NCBI RefSeq assembly: GCF_003286085.1
Contig: NW_020825438.1
Coordinates: 83,501-147,500, forward strand
Length of the DNA stretch: 64,000 nt
DNA from: Drosophila persimilis
Lineage: Eukaryota > Arthropoda > Insecta > Diptera > Drosophilidae
Direction: 5' to 3'
Part shown: piece after piece, positions 1 to 11,825 of the stretch
Layout of the letters: every line of letters starts with the position of its first letter
Numbering within the stretch: position 1 is the stretch's first letter
The notes under the pieces: generated by a model
Seen by the model: the letters and a program-made list of their open reading frames with translations, nothing else
Databases searched by the model: none
Told to the model about the DNA's origin: nothing
Made by a program: the position numbers and the translations under genes

Positions 1-2
1 AT

Positions 3-89
3 AGGCCCGAGGATCCGGTCAGCTACCTGGCCGCCTATCTGATGAAGAACAAGAACCGCTGCGACGAGATGAACCCAGAGTTCATGTAA
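3..89 (+). CDS. Dpy-30L2: Dpy-30-like protein, 3' end of CDS (partial)
   Basis: The open frame enters from the left edge and ends at TAA 87-89, giving 28 visible residues that start RPEDPVSYLAAYLMKNK and end in EFM. The RP-x-(D/N)-P-(V/I)-x-(Y/F)-LA-x-YL-(L/M)-KNK pattern is the helical Dpy-30 dimerisation motif. In this family it docks on Ash2 in COMPASS/MLL histone H3K4 methyltransferase complexes, and Sdc1/Dpy-30 paralogues also occur in cilia and sperm tails. Drosophila has Dpy-30L1 and Dpy-30L2. I favour L2 (CG11591) because the next genes here are the CG11593 and Gr64 neighbours of 64A, so the paralogue choice rests on context. The upstream part of the gene lies outside the window. Confidence 0.6.
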   Translation, partial: RPEDPVSYLAAYLMKNKNRCDEMNPEFM

Positions 90-993
90 ACCACACACTA
101 CACTAGTATCTATAGAATTCACAGTAACAAGTACACAAACGCCGATTGCCTCAGGCCCCCAACCGCACACATATTATGTTGACAACATTGACTTTTAAAT
201 GCAACACAATCCAACACAGCTGGAAGTTCCCAGTCTCCAGCCAATCACACATACATAGTTTTAACCAATGTTAAGTGTCTCCAAAGTGACGACCATAATT
301 ATTTTATTTGTCCACGACTGCTATTCGCCGATTTTATAGATCATTGACTTTTACACAATTTATCGCTGATTAAACAATTGTTAAAACACTCACCAGACAG
401 ATCTTCATGATGGTTTTTTTTTTTTTTTTGTCTTCGTTGAATTAGTAAGTAATTTGCAATTTTCTTCTGTTTTTCACGCTTGCCTTCACACGCACAATTT
501 TGCTCCGAATTTTACTCGTATCTTTTGCCAATTTCGGCAACCCTCATCGCCAAAACATTCGACTGTAATAATAATTATCCCAGGGAGAGATGAGATCTTC
601 AAGTGTGTTCCGCCGCTCAATTAGTTCCGCCGCTCCAGAGGGAGAGGGAGTGAGAGCTGCTGATGGGGCCTGCTGCTCCAGCAGAGATGAGCGTTTTGAA
701 GAGAATTGCACTTCCGATTGCCGACGACCCACGCGAGATGCAATCTTCAGATTCGGTTTCGTTAGCTTTGCGGTGGTTCAAGCTTCGCTTCGCGTCGCGT
801 CCGTGGTGTCCGTCTGTACAGCTCTCTGGCTCGATTGCCACTAAATTCGCAGCGTGCTTAGTTGACGGTTTAAAAACTTCAAATTCAAATCGAGAAACGG
901 TTGGGTATTCGGTCGGAGCTCGTTTCCAGCCCAGCACTGCGATTCGGCAGCGAGTCGATTCGTGGATCGTGTCTGACAGAGCACCAGAGCGCG

Positions 994-1038
994 GTGTCTG
1001 CAGTGTCTACAGTGTCTACAGTGTCTACAGTGTCTACA
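994..1038 (+). repeat. 9-bp minisatellite, about five units
   Basis: The unit GTGTCTACA is repeated head to tail about five times; the first unit reads GTGTCTGCA and a diverged copy follows. It lies in the spacer and has no evident function. Confidence 0.85.
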
Positions 1039-2475
1039 CTGTCTGCCGCAGCCCAGAGAGGGGTCTACGGTGCCTGCTAGAGCCCAGAGCCAGAGCGGTC
1101 TCTAAGGTGTCTGCCGACTGGTGGCTGATGGTTTTTTGGTCTGCTTGGTTCTGTGCCCGATGTAATCTGCTTGGGGGCAAGTACTCTAAGCCGATTTCTT
1201 TGCCGCCTCGGCCCACCCGCAGTTGTCACGCGCCAAAATCGAACTTGTTCCGGCTGCCTGGCTCTTAGACTTACATCAGATCTACTCTGCTCAGATCTCC
1301 CCTCCACATATGTGAATAGAACACTTGGAATAATTAAATCTAATTGCAAAGTATCGCACCTCAGTCCAAAGATCACTTCACTTCACATCACATCTCTCAG
1401 TGCTCCTCCATAATGCATAACAAGTGGGGGGTGGGGGTTGCTCGACTCGATGCGATCTCTTATGGGAAGGTATCTCGTTTTCGAAAGGGTCTTTGCATTT
1501 GGCCTTGGTATTCGTTGGATCTTGAAGTGCGAAGCGGAGCCAACCGCCAATTGGAGTGAAGTCTCGACAGTTTCCGATCAGTTAAAAACTTATTAAAAAT
1601 ATTTCGTTTTTGGGCAATTTTTATCGCTCAATATCCCTCAGGCGCTAGACGAATAATAAACATATCTTAAAATACAAATCTATTGGGGCGATTCGCAGGT
1701 TGAGTCAGCAAATCAAATAATCAATAGACGAAGGGGAGCGAAAGGCCAATGGCGTTAGAGCGATTGGGGAAATACCCTTCTCCAAATGGGAGGGTTGGCT
1801 TGGGATTCTAAAGGGATTCCTTGATTAGATTTGTCATGGTTACTTAAAGAATGTCTTTCCTTATGTTTTGGTCCGGAGTGTTCTTGGGAAAGAGTAGAAA
1901 TACTATGATATATGGAACCTACGAACCCTTCTTTGCAGAATGGAAACTCTCGACAAGAGTATGGATATAATATTCATAATCCATTAGAAAAATAGGAAAA
2001 GACAAAGCATTAATAAAACAGCAACCCACGTCGATAATAAAAAGTCTGAGCAAGCAAATGTTTTTGTATGGCATATCCATATCTATTTGTATCTCGACTT
2101 CAAGCTCGACTTAATTAAAAAATCAAAGCCGTTGTAATTATTTGTCTCGCCTGCAAAAAAAAAAAGTATGAGTATCTGTCGCTCTGGGAGCGAGCGGCAC
2201 TCGGCGGTACGACGACAACAACCCTCGAGATCTTAAGACCCGAAAGTGGAGTTGCAAATTGAACTTGCTTTATTTTGGCGCCACAGAGATACGAGCTACG
2301 AGTGTGTGTGACGTGATGTGGAGTGCGTGGGTGAGTGGCTGCCGCCGCCGCCGCCACCGCCGCCGCCGTCTAATGGAGCAGAGAACCTCAAGGCCCCCTG
2401 TTTCGGATCAATCCATTCAACTGTGAGGCTGCTCCATAGGCTGTGCCACCGATCTCGATGGATGCATTGGATGGC

Positions 2476-2483
2476 TGACGTCA
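2476..2483. promoter_or_regulatory. Palindromic CRE consensus TGACGTCA
   Basis: A perfect 8-bp CREB/ATF-type palindrome in the spacer. One isolated match of this length can occur by chance and no promoter is visible nearby, so this is only a candidate site. Confidence 0.25.
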
Positions 2484-4870
2484 CGCCCGTCGCCCACAAA
2501 TGAAATCATTTTCCTCACCCTCACACTCACACTCACACTCACACTCGCATGTGGTTCGGGCAGCGACAAAGGGGAGGGGAGGCATAGGTGAAATAAATCA
2601 GCGTGCATTCCATGAATAGTCACAGCCCAAAAGCTAGAGATACAATATATTTGCCAGCCAGTTCAATAAACAAAACTACGGGGAATTATAAATGCAGTGC
2701 ACACCCGACGCTGACTTTGACGGCCCACTGTGCGTATGAGCGACGCGGAACAACACGCAGTAGTGTTTTCGACCTGCTAGCTAGAGTATTATTTATGCGT
2801 TACATGCAAAACTCGACAAAACCAAAACCAAAATTTGAATATTTCACATGACGCATGCGACATGCACGTCTACGACAAATGTCGATCCACACAGCCCCCG
2901 GAGCCGACAATTGAAATGAAATTGATTGAAATGCGATTAGCAAAATGAATTTCAAAGCTACAAAACCGTTTTACAGAGTTTTCTGCGGTGTTGAATAATC
3001 ACACTTATGGCAGGGACTGTACTAGAGGGAAGGCAGGCCCCATGATTTTGGCATATCGAAGTCGATTGGTAGCCTATTTTTATGGCCTTACATCGATTGT
3101 TTTTGGACTATTTTCCTGCAAAGTCACGAATCTTTTGACAATTTTGTTATTCACTTCATATAATTCAATGAGATAATCGCACTATTATGTCACCCTGAAC
3201 TGGAGCAATCAATGGGTGCCGTGCCTACAGGTGTCTTTTCCCCGCACAGATCTCGGACACTTGGGTGATCTCAGCCCAAGAAACTGTGAAAGTTCTATCG
3301 AGAGACAGAGACCCCCACGCAACGCCCCAACCAGCATAGATTCTCGCACATATGTATGTGAAATGAAGATCCCATGTAGTGCTCCACTTCGGTCGCGCGG
3401 ACAAACAGCATGACCTACGCTAATAGAGAAGAGAAAGAGCCCCCAAGACGGGCTTCAGACTAATTTTAGCAGTTGCGACATCGCCAAAATATCGGAATAT
3501 CGGACCACAACAGCAACAACGACAACAACAACAAAAGTTCGGTGAACTGCACAAAAGATATAATAAGACAAAGCCAAGCTTCATTAGCTCTCCCATCATC
3601 ATCTTGGGCATCGGGAAAAGAAAGCAGCAGCAGCAGAACACACCACCAACACCATCCATCCATAGGTCCATTCCATCGATTGGCTCTGAGATCAGATGGC
3701 GAACAAAAAAATGCACACAAATCAACGTTAGAATTTGGAATTCCAGGAGAAACAAAGCGGAGAAAGATGGAGAAGCTGGAGAATGGGATGGAATGGGAGA
3801 ACTTGGACGGACCAAGACCAAGACCACGAAATTCTTGGTATGGCCAAAAAGTAAATTGACTTTTTATAGACAGTGACAACAATTAATTATATTTTAATAT
3901 GCTGCGCAGCTTGCATGGCCCGACAGCTTATTAGTTTATAGTATCAACAATACAAATTAAAGAGCGAAAGACCCAAAGCGAACCCAAAACAGAATCCGAA
4001 TCCGACCTCGAAGAAAGGCCGTCGCTTCTGCTGCTGCTTTGGCTGCCAGAAAGTCATCGAACTTTCTCCGTGTGGTTCTTTTTGGCGACTAATTTCTATA
4101 TTATGTGTCATGGTCCTCGCCTGTCAGTCGATTAATTAATTATTTTAACAGCAGCCATCATTTATAACCTTTGCTATCGGACTGTTTCGGGGAGTCAATC
4201 TCCCCTTGGAGTCGCCCGATCTGTTACAATTTGTAAATGGAACTTGGGAGTTCGCAGAGTTCGCAAGGTCGAACAAATTTGCCCAAACACAATCGGCGGC
4301 TATTAAGTGCCGGCCCCCCGGTAGGTTCCTTCCCAGATGGAAGCCCGAGACCATGTCGCCACACACAACTGAGAACTGAAAACATAGAACAGAGATCTTA
4401 GACAATCGCGTGAGCAAAAGTTCCCAACAGACGCGGATCTTTATTTGCTTAATTCACTTTGTAAGCGACGCAGCGCTGGTGACATGCAAATAGAATGGTT
4501 ATGGATAGATGGTTATGGTGTCTTAGCAGCCACTTTCGAGAGTCTGAGCAGTAATTAATAGCAGCTTACGAGTTAGCCGCAAATTAACTCCATGACATTG
4601 ACGTTGTTGTGAAGTTGTGGCGGCACGGCGTAGGTGTCTTGAGCCAGATTCGATGCGGCGGTAGACTGTGGGCCGAAAATCCGGGAGATTGGAACTCTTT
4701 TCCATTTCCTCTTAAGAACTCTGGCTTCCATTCGATTGGAGGCGTTGCGATCGTCGACTGTTAGCTCCTCAGGTGGGCGTCACATTAGTTTATGATGTTA
4801 CACATATTGATTTTTCATTCTGAACACTAGACTTATGGAATTAGAATTTAATGCGACACTCATAGGGGAG

Positions 4871-6733
4871 CTAATTTAGGGAATTCGATGTCTTAGCGCT
4901 CTCATGGCGTATGGCATTGATCAGCTCGTAGTTAACCAGAAAGGTTAGGCGCAGTCCGCACATCTCCATGATGCAGTTGTGAGCGAGTCGCGTCTTCATG
5001 CCCGTCAGCAGAGGCGTACCATTGATAAAAATGGCCCGCTTGCCCTCGTTGGCAATGAAGAAGTCGCCATTGCTGCGCAGCTTGATGGTGCCCTGGCGAC
5101 GAGAGATTTTTGCCGCAGCACCCTCCAGCGACAGATCCACATCAATCAAATAGTCCTTGGCATCGCGTCCGAATGTAATCTCCTTGGAGCGCATCAGATA
5201 GCGCACCTTACGGCCGCACAAACAGGCCAGAGTCTGGTTGTCGAACTCAGAGGCAGCCGTTGATCCTAGCACAGAGTCCACCAGGACGCCCCAACGTGAC
5301 AGCTCGTTCTCCAGCACGCGAATGTCCCGCTTGTTGCGGCGATCCGTGAGAGCCCTCTCCATTTCCAGCGCTTCGTCACGCGGCACATTAACATCATTCT
5401 CGAAAACCTGTTCTTCTGCGTCGGAGAAGCTCAGCAGCGTCTGCTCCAAGCCATGGAGCGGCTGTACCACCTGGTCCGGCAGCAGACTGTACTGCTTTAA
5501 GAGCAGCCAGTGGTTGTGTAGCGATTTGGCGGTGCGGGCGTAGTAGAAAACACCCGCATTCTTGTCGAGCAGCTTCTGGAAGTGCTCCAGCTTGGGTGTT
5601 TCAGTCTGTGGGATGGGGGAGTCCATGTATAAGAAGCTGCTTTTCTTAGTCAGATTCACATCATATCTCTACTTACACTACTGATGGTGCCCAGCAGTTC
5701 CTCCTCCTGGGTACTGTACGGGGCCTTTCGCTGTATGGACTCGACCATTTCGGGGTGCAAATTGCGCATAGCGGAGACGGCAATCCGCGACACTGCCGGT
5801 TCATAAAGCAACGCATACCAACGTTGCTGGAGCTCCTGGGCCGTAAACTTGCACGAGAACTTCACACCGCGATGGATTAACCGCAAATCGTTCGTCTGCT
5901 GAATGCCGATGATCAAAGCCATGTCGTCGCAGGGTTTCCAGCGTCCCAAATCTTTGGTGGCTAGCTGTGCCAAGGGACGGCCATTGCGGCGCTGTGACCT
6001 CTTGCTGGTCGGCCGCCCGGACCGAACAGTCGGCCGTCTATCGGTGGCTGGAACACGTTCCACGACTGGCTTCGGAGTCACTGGCACAACTAGAGGCGTT
6101 GGTGTGACTGGCGGTGCAGCAGTGGGCGTGGCCGGGGAAACAGAGGCCACTGTGCCACTTGGAGTTCCAGGCAAAAGGCATTCCACTAATCCCGGTGTAG
6201 GAGGGGTCTCTAGCATGGGAGCGGGTGCCGCATGCATATTAAGAGATGTGGGTATTCCCATCAGAGCTGGATAGTTTTGCGAACTGGTGCGTGGCCTGTC
6301 CCTGCGGCTAGGGTCTGCTCCTCCACGACTCGTGGGCACAGTGATGTTGTACTCGACGATTTCATCATCAAAACGTTTCCGTTTGATGGTGCGCGAGGAG
6401 CTATCAAGCGGAAAGATTACTTAGCAAAAGTTTGGGGACTGGATGTTTTCTGACTCACCTTCTGCGCTTCTGATCATTCTGCAGTTCAATTGGAAGATTG
6501 TGAATCGGATTTCGCGGAGGAGTTGTCGCCGTCACTGCCACTGTCGAAGTCGCTGTCGCTGTCGCCGTCGCTGCCACAGTTGTCGCTGTTGTGGCTGCTG
6601 CAGGCGTCGCTGTCAAAATGGAAGTCACGCCTACGCTGGAAACAGGGGACGAAATAATTGGGGGAACAGAAATGCTCTGTGTGCGGACAGGCACTGTATC
6701 GGTATTGTCAACGACAATATGTGCACCTTCCAT
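4871..6733 (-). CDS. Rcd5: Microspherule protein 1 homologue (NSL complex subunit)
   Basis: Three coding exons: 6459-6733, 5677-6400, 4871-5605; joined length 577 aa. Residues 1-90 are a low-complexity Thr/Ala/Val stretch. A basic segment (KRKRFDDE) follows, then a Pro/Thr-rich linker. An MCRS N-terminal domain lies at about 230-370 (motif RWKPCDDMALI then LQQRWYALLYEP). A C-terminal FHA phosphopeptide-binding domain lies at about 470-565 (ITFGRD ... KISRRQ ... NGDFFIANEGKRAIFINGTPL). This architecture is MCRS1/Rcd5. In flies Rcd5 belongs to the MOF-containing NSL complex at housekeeping promoters and was named for an effect on centrosomal Cnn; human MCRS1 is also found in INO80. The start at 6733 follows a Motif 1/DRE promoter and is the first ATG fitting the domain frame. 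It is divergent from the CG11593-like gene, with 575 bp between starts. Confidence 0.93.
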
Positions 6734-6804
6734 TGCAATTATTATAGTCTTATTAAAAATTTTAATTTTTTTTTCACGACGCCACAACAATGTGAAGTAG
6801 AGAT

Positions 6805-6911
6805 GCAGTGTGACCGCGGATTTATCGATAAAATATACCGTCCGACCCCCAGAAATATACCGAAACATACCGCCTCATTTTCAAAATATACCGTAAATAT
6901 ACTGACGAATT
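6805..6911 (-). promoter_or_regulatory. Rcd5 core promoter: Motif 1, DRE and several Motif 6 copies
   Basis: Reading on the minus strand towards Rcd5: Motif 6-type sites (consensus KTYRGTATWTTT) lie around 6895-6906, 6884-6893, 6853-6864 and 6831-6840. A DRE palindrome (TATCGATA, 6823-6830) follows, then a perfect Motif 1 (YGGTCACACTR, 6806-6816). The Rcd5 ATG is about 70 bp further on. Motif 1 (bound by M1BP), Motif 6 and DRE are established TATA-less Drosophila housekeeping core-promoter elements, so the start site should lie near 6800. The whole block resembles the promoter at 45422-45498. Confidence 0.85.
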
Positions 6912-7308
6912 CAAGTTCTATTATACATATTCCTCGTTTTTGATCGGCTCTCAGCCCTGCCCACATCATTTTATCCAATTAATGAATCTATTTTTTACTT
7001 GACTGGTTTATTTTAAATACCTGCTCATGTTGGATTTGGCCTAAAAAACGGTTTTAGCGAAAAAGGTCAAACAAAAAAAACCTAAGAGTAATCGTTTCTA
7101 TTGCTCAATTCTGATATTTCGTTGAGTAATGTTGGCAACTCTAGATTGGGCCCAAAAGAGGAAAATTTGTTTACAACAAAAATAGAAAATTAAGCTACAA
7201 CAGCTGACTAATTAAGCAAAGCGACTGATGCACTGCCATTATTTAGCATTGCCTAGATGAGTGGGCAAGCCAATTTTCACACAAGCTATTCGAAAAACAC
7301 TGGGAACT

Positions 7309-8904
7309 ATGAGGTAAAGCGCGGATCTCCCCCGCCAACACACAAAACAATACATCCGTCCCACTACATATGACTAATCGATTTACAGTTTTCATTACGC
7401 GGAATCGGAATCGTCGCAGTCAGAGAGCAAAATGGACATCTCCGAGACGCCCACGGACTCGACGGGCATCTCCCCGCTGGCCGATGAGTGTACGCAGGAC
7501 ACTGCGCCCCAGGTGAAAACCATTCTGGAGGAAGAAAAAGACACCAACACGAGCGCTACCCTGGACAATAGAATAATGCGACCGGAGCTGCTGTCCATCG
7601 AAACGATGCCACAACGACAAATCATTGAACGCACGCTGGCCAACAGCCACCCGCTGATGTCACCGACGAACACAGACTCGGACTCCGAGCCGTTTCAGAC
7701 CAAGCGGAACAACTTTCCCGACGTAGTACCCGCCACCGAGGCGGCCGTGCAGGCGAAGAACACACTGAACCAACAAGCCCCCCGCAACAAGCCGCAGGAT
7801 GCCAAAGTCAGTCTTCTGAGGACCAATAGCCCCGACATCCTCAGCAGCGAATCGGATGCGGATGTTTCGCAGTACCTTGCTGCTGTGGAGTCCAATTTTC
7901 AATCCGTTTCCCTGCTGCCCAACTCCAATGGCAAGAAGACGAAGCGCGGCAGCACTCTGCCTGGTGGCGAGGACATCTCAAGCCTGGATTCTATCTCAAA
8001 CCATAGCTTCGATGATGATGAGGATATCGAACACAATCTGGCGTCGCTGAGTCCCTCGAGCTCGCTCATCGACGGCCTGGATGGGGAGGACGATGACGAT
8101 GAGTGCGAAGGTCCTGAACTACTGCCCGACAATGACGATGATCTGGACCTGGATTTTGGTCTGGCCACAACGCCCACGCCACACACTCCGGCTGCGGCGA
8201 CCCTACCACAGTATTCGGCTGCCGAAGAGCGGCGCGATTCACGGAATTGGCAGAAGATCACACTACCAGATGGACGCACGCGGGAGATCGACATGCGGGT
8301 CATCGAGCCCTACAAGCGTGTGCTGTCACATGGCGGCTATCTGAAGTCTGGCGGTCAGAATGCAATAGTCATCTTCTGCGCCTGTCACTTGCCGGATCGA
8401 TCGCGGGCCGACTACAGCTATGTGATGGACAATCTGTTCCTCTATGTGGTTAAGACCTTAGAGCAACTGGTGACAGATGATTATGTCTTAATCTACTTGC
8501 ATGGCGGCTCTAATAGGCGCAATGTGCCGCCCTTTCCATGGCTGAAGCGGTACGTATATACATGGTATCCGATTATCTTATCATTGGATAAGGCCTTTTT
8601 TCCCCTTTAGATGCTATCAACTGCTGGATAGACGCTTGCGCAAGAGTCTGAAACACATGTATTTGGTGCACCCAACCTTTTGGATCAAGTCATTGGTGTG
8701 GATGGCACGTCCGTTTGTCAGGTGAGCATCTAAGCACAACATTTTCGTTTTGCCATATTGGGAATTTCGTATATTCTTGGTAGCACAAAGTTCTGGCGCA
8801 AACTGATTTATGTAAAATCTCTGGAGGAGCTGGGTCTGCATGTGGCTGTGGAGAAGGCAGCCATTCCGGAGAAGGTGAAGCAGTACGATGCCAAGCGACA
8901 TTGA
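7309..8904 (+). CDS. CG11593: BNIP2/prune2-type BCH (CRAL-TRIO-like) domain protein
   Basis: Proposed exons: 7309-7313, 7389-8549, 8611-8721, 8784-8904 (465 aa). Residues 1-280 are acidic and probably disordered, with Asp/Glu clusters. From about residue 285 (KITLPDGRTREIDMR) to the end is a BCH domain, including YLHGGSNRR, the proline-rich PPFPWLK loop, YLVHPTFWIKSL and KFWRKLIYVKSLEEL. BCH proteins of the BNIP2, caytaxin and BMCC1/prune2 group are cytoplasmic scaffolds that bind small GTPases and kinesin; the fly gene is little studied. The first exon would code only ATG plus two bases (ATGAG then GTAAAG), adding 15 residues before the internal Met at 7432, which is the alternative start. 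It is divergent from Rcd5. Confidence 0.88.
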
Positions 8905-9895
8905 GAATCTGCAAATACTCTCTAGACTTGTTTCATTCAAACGCAAAACACTCGCCATTTGTGTTTCAGCATTCCCCATCTTCATCCACTAATCGATTAT
9001 TTGAGCTATCCCTCTCTCCCTCTCGCTATGCTTTAATTTAAGATCTCAATCTTTGTGATACTTTGTGTTTGCCTTCTACCAGACGTAGCTCTCATATCCT
9101 ACTTCCCCTGCGCGAGTGTGAAGCAAGAGGAAGCGTTTTAGCAAAACATCGAACAAGTTTTTGTAGTTCTTTATTGGCAGCCGTACAATTGTATTAGTAG
9201 ACACATGCATATGCACACGCGACATGTGCTAGGATTCCTATACGCATACATATAGATATCATAGTAATTATCATGTAGCTTCCGCTTCATACAATACAAT
9301 ATTCATATATTTTGTAATGGGAAAACAGACATCATAAGCAACCAGAAACCACCAAAACTTCCGAACATGTTACCTTTTTTGTGTAGTTGCAAACAAAAAA
9401 ACGAACAAAACGAGACGACACGGGAAAACTGAATTTAAACATAAGTAATTGAAAATCTTTAGCTGAATTTTGCATTCACTGCATATTGTATATTCCCCGA
9501 GCTGTTTCGCCACCGCACGACCTAAGACCACTGAGACCCCATGCCAGTAAATCGTAGGTTGCACCATACACATACACACACATAATCGTAATACTCGTAC
9601 TCGTATCCACCATCTGTAGGAAGCCCCGTTTAGTCTATAAGTGATACAATACATATATAGTGACCATTCTTGAAGAACGTTTGATATTTGTAAAGTCTAC
9701 ACACGCGGAACACATGTAGAATCTCTCTCTCTCTATAGATGGATGATAATCTGACGTACAATTTAGGCAATATAACCGATTGATATTACGGTCGACATTT
9801 TGTTGGTTTCCTTTAATTGCTTCAAACAATAATAATAATAATAAAGTGCAAGATGATTTTTTTTATTTATTATGCAAATAAAACCATCTCTCAAC
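8905..9895. other. Convergent 3' spacer (CG11593-like / Gr64f)
   Basis: Holds the 3' UTRs of two convergent genes. It is AT-rich, with a short CT run near 9722-9738 and a TTTATTTATT stretch near 9860 that would serve as an AATAAA-type poly(A) signal for Gr64f on the minus strand. No coding frame is supported. Confidence 0.5.
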
Positions 9896-11646
9896 TTAAG
9901 AGTAATAGCTCTGATTGCAATCCCACAAATCGTTATCCTCGTGGAACTGGATAAGCACCAGCTCATAGGTAACAATGGTGCCTGCCACCTTCACAAAGAA
10001 AAATTATATTAATAAAGATATTCCATTCCAGAATCGATTGTAGGTTTACTTACACTCAACACCAACTTCCGTGTGAGATGGAAAAACTTCATTCCACTGA
10101 GTGCCACCTCATCGTTGATTACCTCCTCCGAAAAGCGCTTGACCTCCGGACACCATGAATCTTTTGGCACGCAGCGCAGATATCTCAGGGTCAACCGCGA
10201 CTCGTCGTGGACACTGGCGGAATACAGAGACACAGCCAGCGTGCGGCCAATGAGGAATATCAAAGAGAAGTAAAAGTAAACGGCATGGGCCACCGAAGGC
10301 ATTGTGCTGAAAATGGCAAAATGCATAAATGAACAAGCAAATGTGCCAGAAATCATTGTACAAACTTCAGGCTACGCAGGAGCTGGACGCATATGAAGTA
10401 GAGGTTGTTCGAAAAAGACACCATTGTGATGAGGGAAATGGCATCGTCCATTTTGTCGCACAAAACGCAAATGTTTCGGTATTGAATGCGACGCTCCGAC
10501 CAGTACGAAGGCGCCATGTGCTAAAGGAAGATACAATGAAAGGCGAAGGAGGAAGGAGAACTATTCCACTCACCATTCCCTTAAAGTTCCTCAAGTCATT
10601 GTTTAGCTGTCGGAACTTTGCTGCCAATCCAATGCTGATAATCATCACAAACATGTCCATATAGTTCCATATAAACGTGGAATAGACATTCTGGAACTTT
10701 CCCCACAAGGCCAGGGCCGTGGAGTAGCTGGTCACGTAGAAGATCTCATCGTTGGTGCGAAGAAAATAGTTCTTGATGGGATCAGAGGTGCTATTGCAAT
10801 ATCTCGCATAATGAATGGCCGATATCATGCTGAGTAGGTGTTCAGCTGTGGTTAAAAAACAAAATTTATAATCAATTCTCAATTATGTACACATCTTACC
10901 AAAGGAAAGCATCATTCCCACAAGCATAACCATTCGAATGGTGTGTCCCATCTGGCCTTTTCCCACCTGCGATGGATACTGCGGCAAGCCCTGCTCTACT
11001 TCGTGCCAGTACATCATCAAAGTGGGCCACTGCTGCGCCAACCTGAGAGCCACAATGAGAACCAACAGCACAGAGCCACGAAAGATGATGGGCTTGACGC
11101 TATTGAAGCTAATGGGATTGTTCAACACCTTAAACAGGGAGAGTCCAAAATTTGCCAGACTTGAGGCGATGAATACCAGGCAGAAGCATGTGCGTACGTT
11201 GCGCCAGGAGAAGCTTAGATCTCCAGGATGCTTGGCCGTCACTCCCTTTACCGGCATCATGGCAAAGAACTCGGCCACGAGCAGAACCCTGCCCACGGCC
11301 TGGTGGAAACTGCCTTCGCTGAGAAATGTTTCCCTCGTGCCGCCAGGGAATTCTATGGAAATATTTCTATTAGCGACACAAATGGAGGATGGGGCTTAGC
11401 TACTTGTCGGTCGTTTCCTACACTCATACTCCGACTGCTTTTGATTTTTGTAGGCATCGCAGTTCTCTTCAATGACTTTCTTGCGAGCGCTAATGGATTG
11501 AGATAATATGTGATTAATTCTACAATTATAACTATTTCATCATTTTACCTCTCGTGCATCACATCAAGTTTTCGCGTCAATGATGACCTCGAGTGCTTCT
11601 TTAAGCGACGGAATTTTCGTTCGAGCTTTGCAGGCAGAAATTTCAT
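9896..11646 (-). CDS. Gr64f: Sugar gustatory receptor Gr64f
   Basis: Seven exons: 11549-11646, 11404-11489, 10900-11352, 10574-10845, 10366-10520, 10054-10306, 9896-9988 (469 aa). It is a seven-helix insect gustatory receptor. Conserved blocks are [21 protein letters not shown] before TM1, the WNYMDMFVM segment, [29 protein letters not shown] and the C-terminal family signature TYELVLIQF. The N-terminal basic helix ([11 protein letters not shown]) and every later block match D. melanogaster Gr64f as I remember it. Gr64f is a broad sugar co-receptor, needed with Gr64a or Gr5a for most sugars in sweet-sensing neurons; insect Grs are thought to form ligand-gated cation channels. The donor of exon 2 (GTAGCT) is weak but keeps phase. 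It is last in the tandem array, whose members are reported to be polycistronic in D. melanogaster. Confidence 0.93.
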
Positions 11647-11825
11647 GCTGCGTTCCGACTGTGTCCAACTCCAAAGGACTACTGCGGAAAAAAAAGCTGC
11701 TAGACTAGCGAATTTCCATTTGCAATGCGAATGGCCATTAAAAACACCTGTTGTTTTCAGTTGTCTATAATTAAAGCAACAGCGACAATAAAACTACACA
11801 CAATTTGTGGCCTCCCCTTGCCACA

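Larger units (their letters stand above)
90..4870. other. Long non-coding spacer between Dpy-30-like gene and Rcd5
   Basis: No convincing exon in 4.8 kb. Open frames are short, serine/arginine-rich or simple-sequence, and none resembles a known family. Visible content: 3' UTR of the first gene, a 9-bp minisatellite near 1.0 kb, a CCG run at 2339-2370, a CACTCA-type run at 2518-2550, a palindromic CRE at 2476, and AT-rich stretches. The right end should contain the Rcd5 3' UTR (minus strand). A non-coding RNA cannot be excluded. Confidence 0.5.

Noticed and set aside
663..1268. Open frame of about 200 codons on the plus strand in the left spacer
   Set aside because: It spans the 9-bp minisatellite, is Ser/Arg/Cys-rich, and has no splice or family support.
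3420..3882. Overlapping open frames on both strands
   Set aside because: They overlap on opposite strands in low-complexity DNA (poly-Asn or poly-Cys translations); none resembles a protein.
6795..6911. The repeated TATACCG block taken as a transposon end
   Set aside because: No terminal repeats, target duplication or coding remnant; it is explained by Motif 6, DRE and Motif 1, though a mobile origin stays open as noted in the findings.
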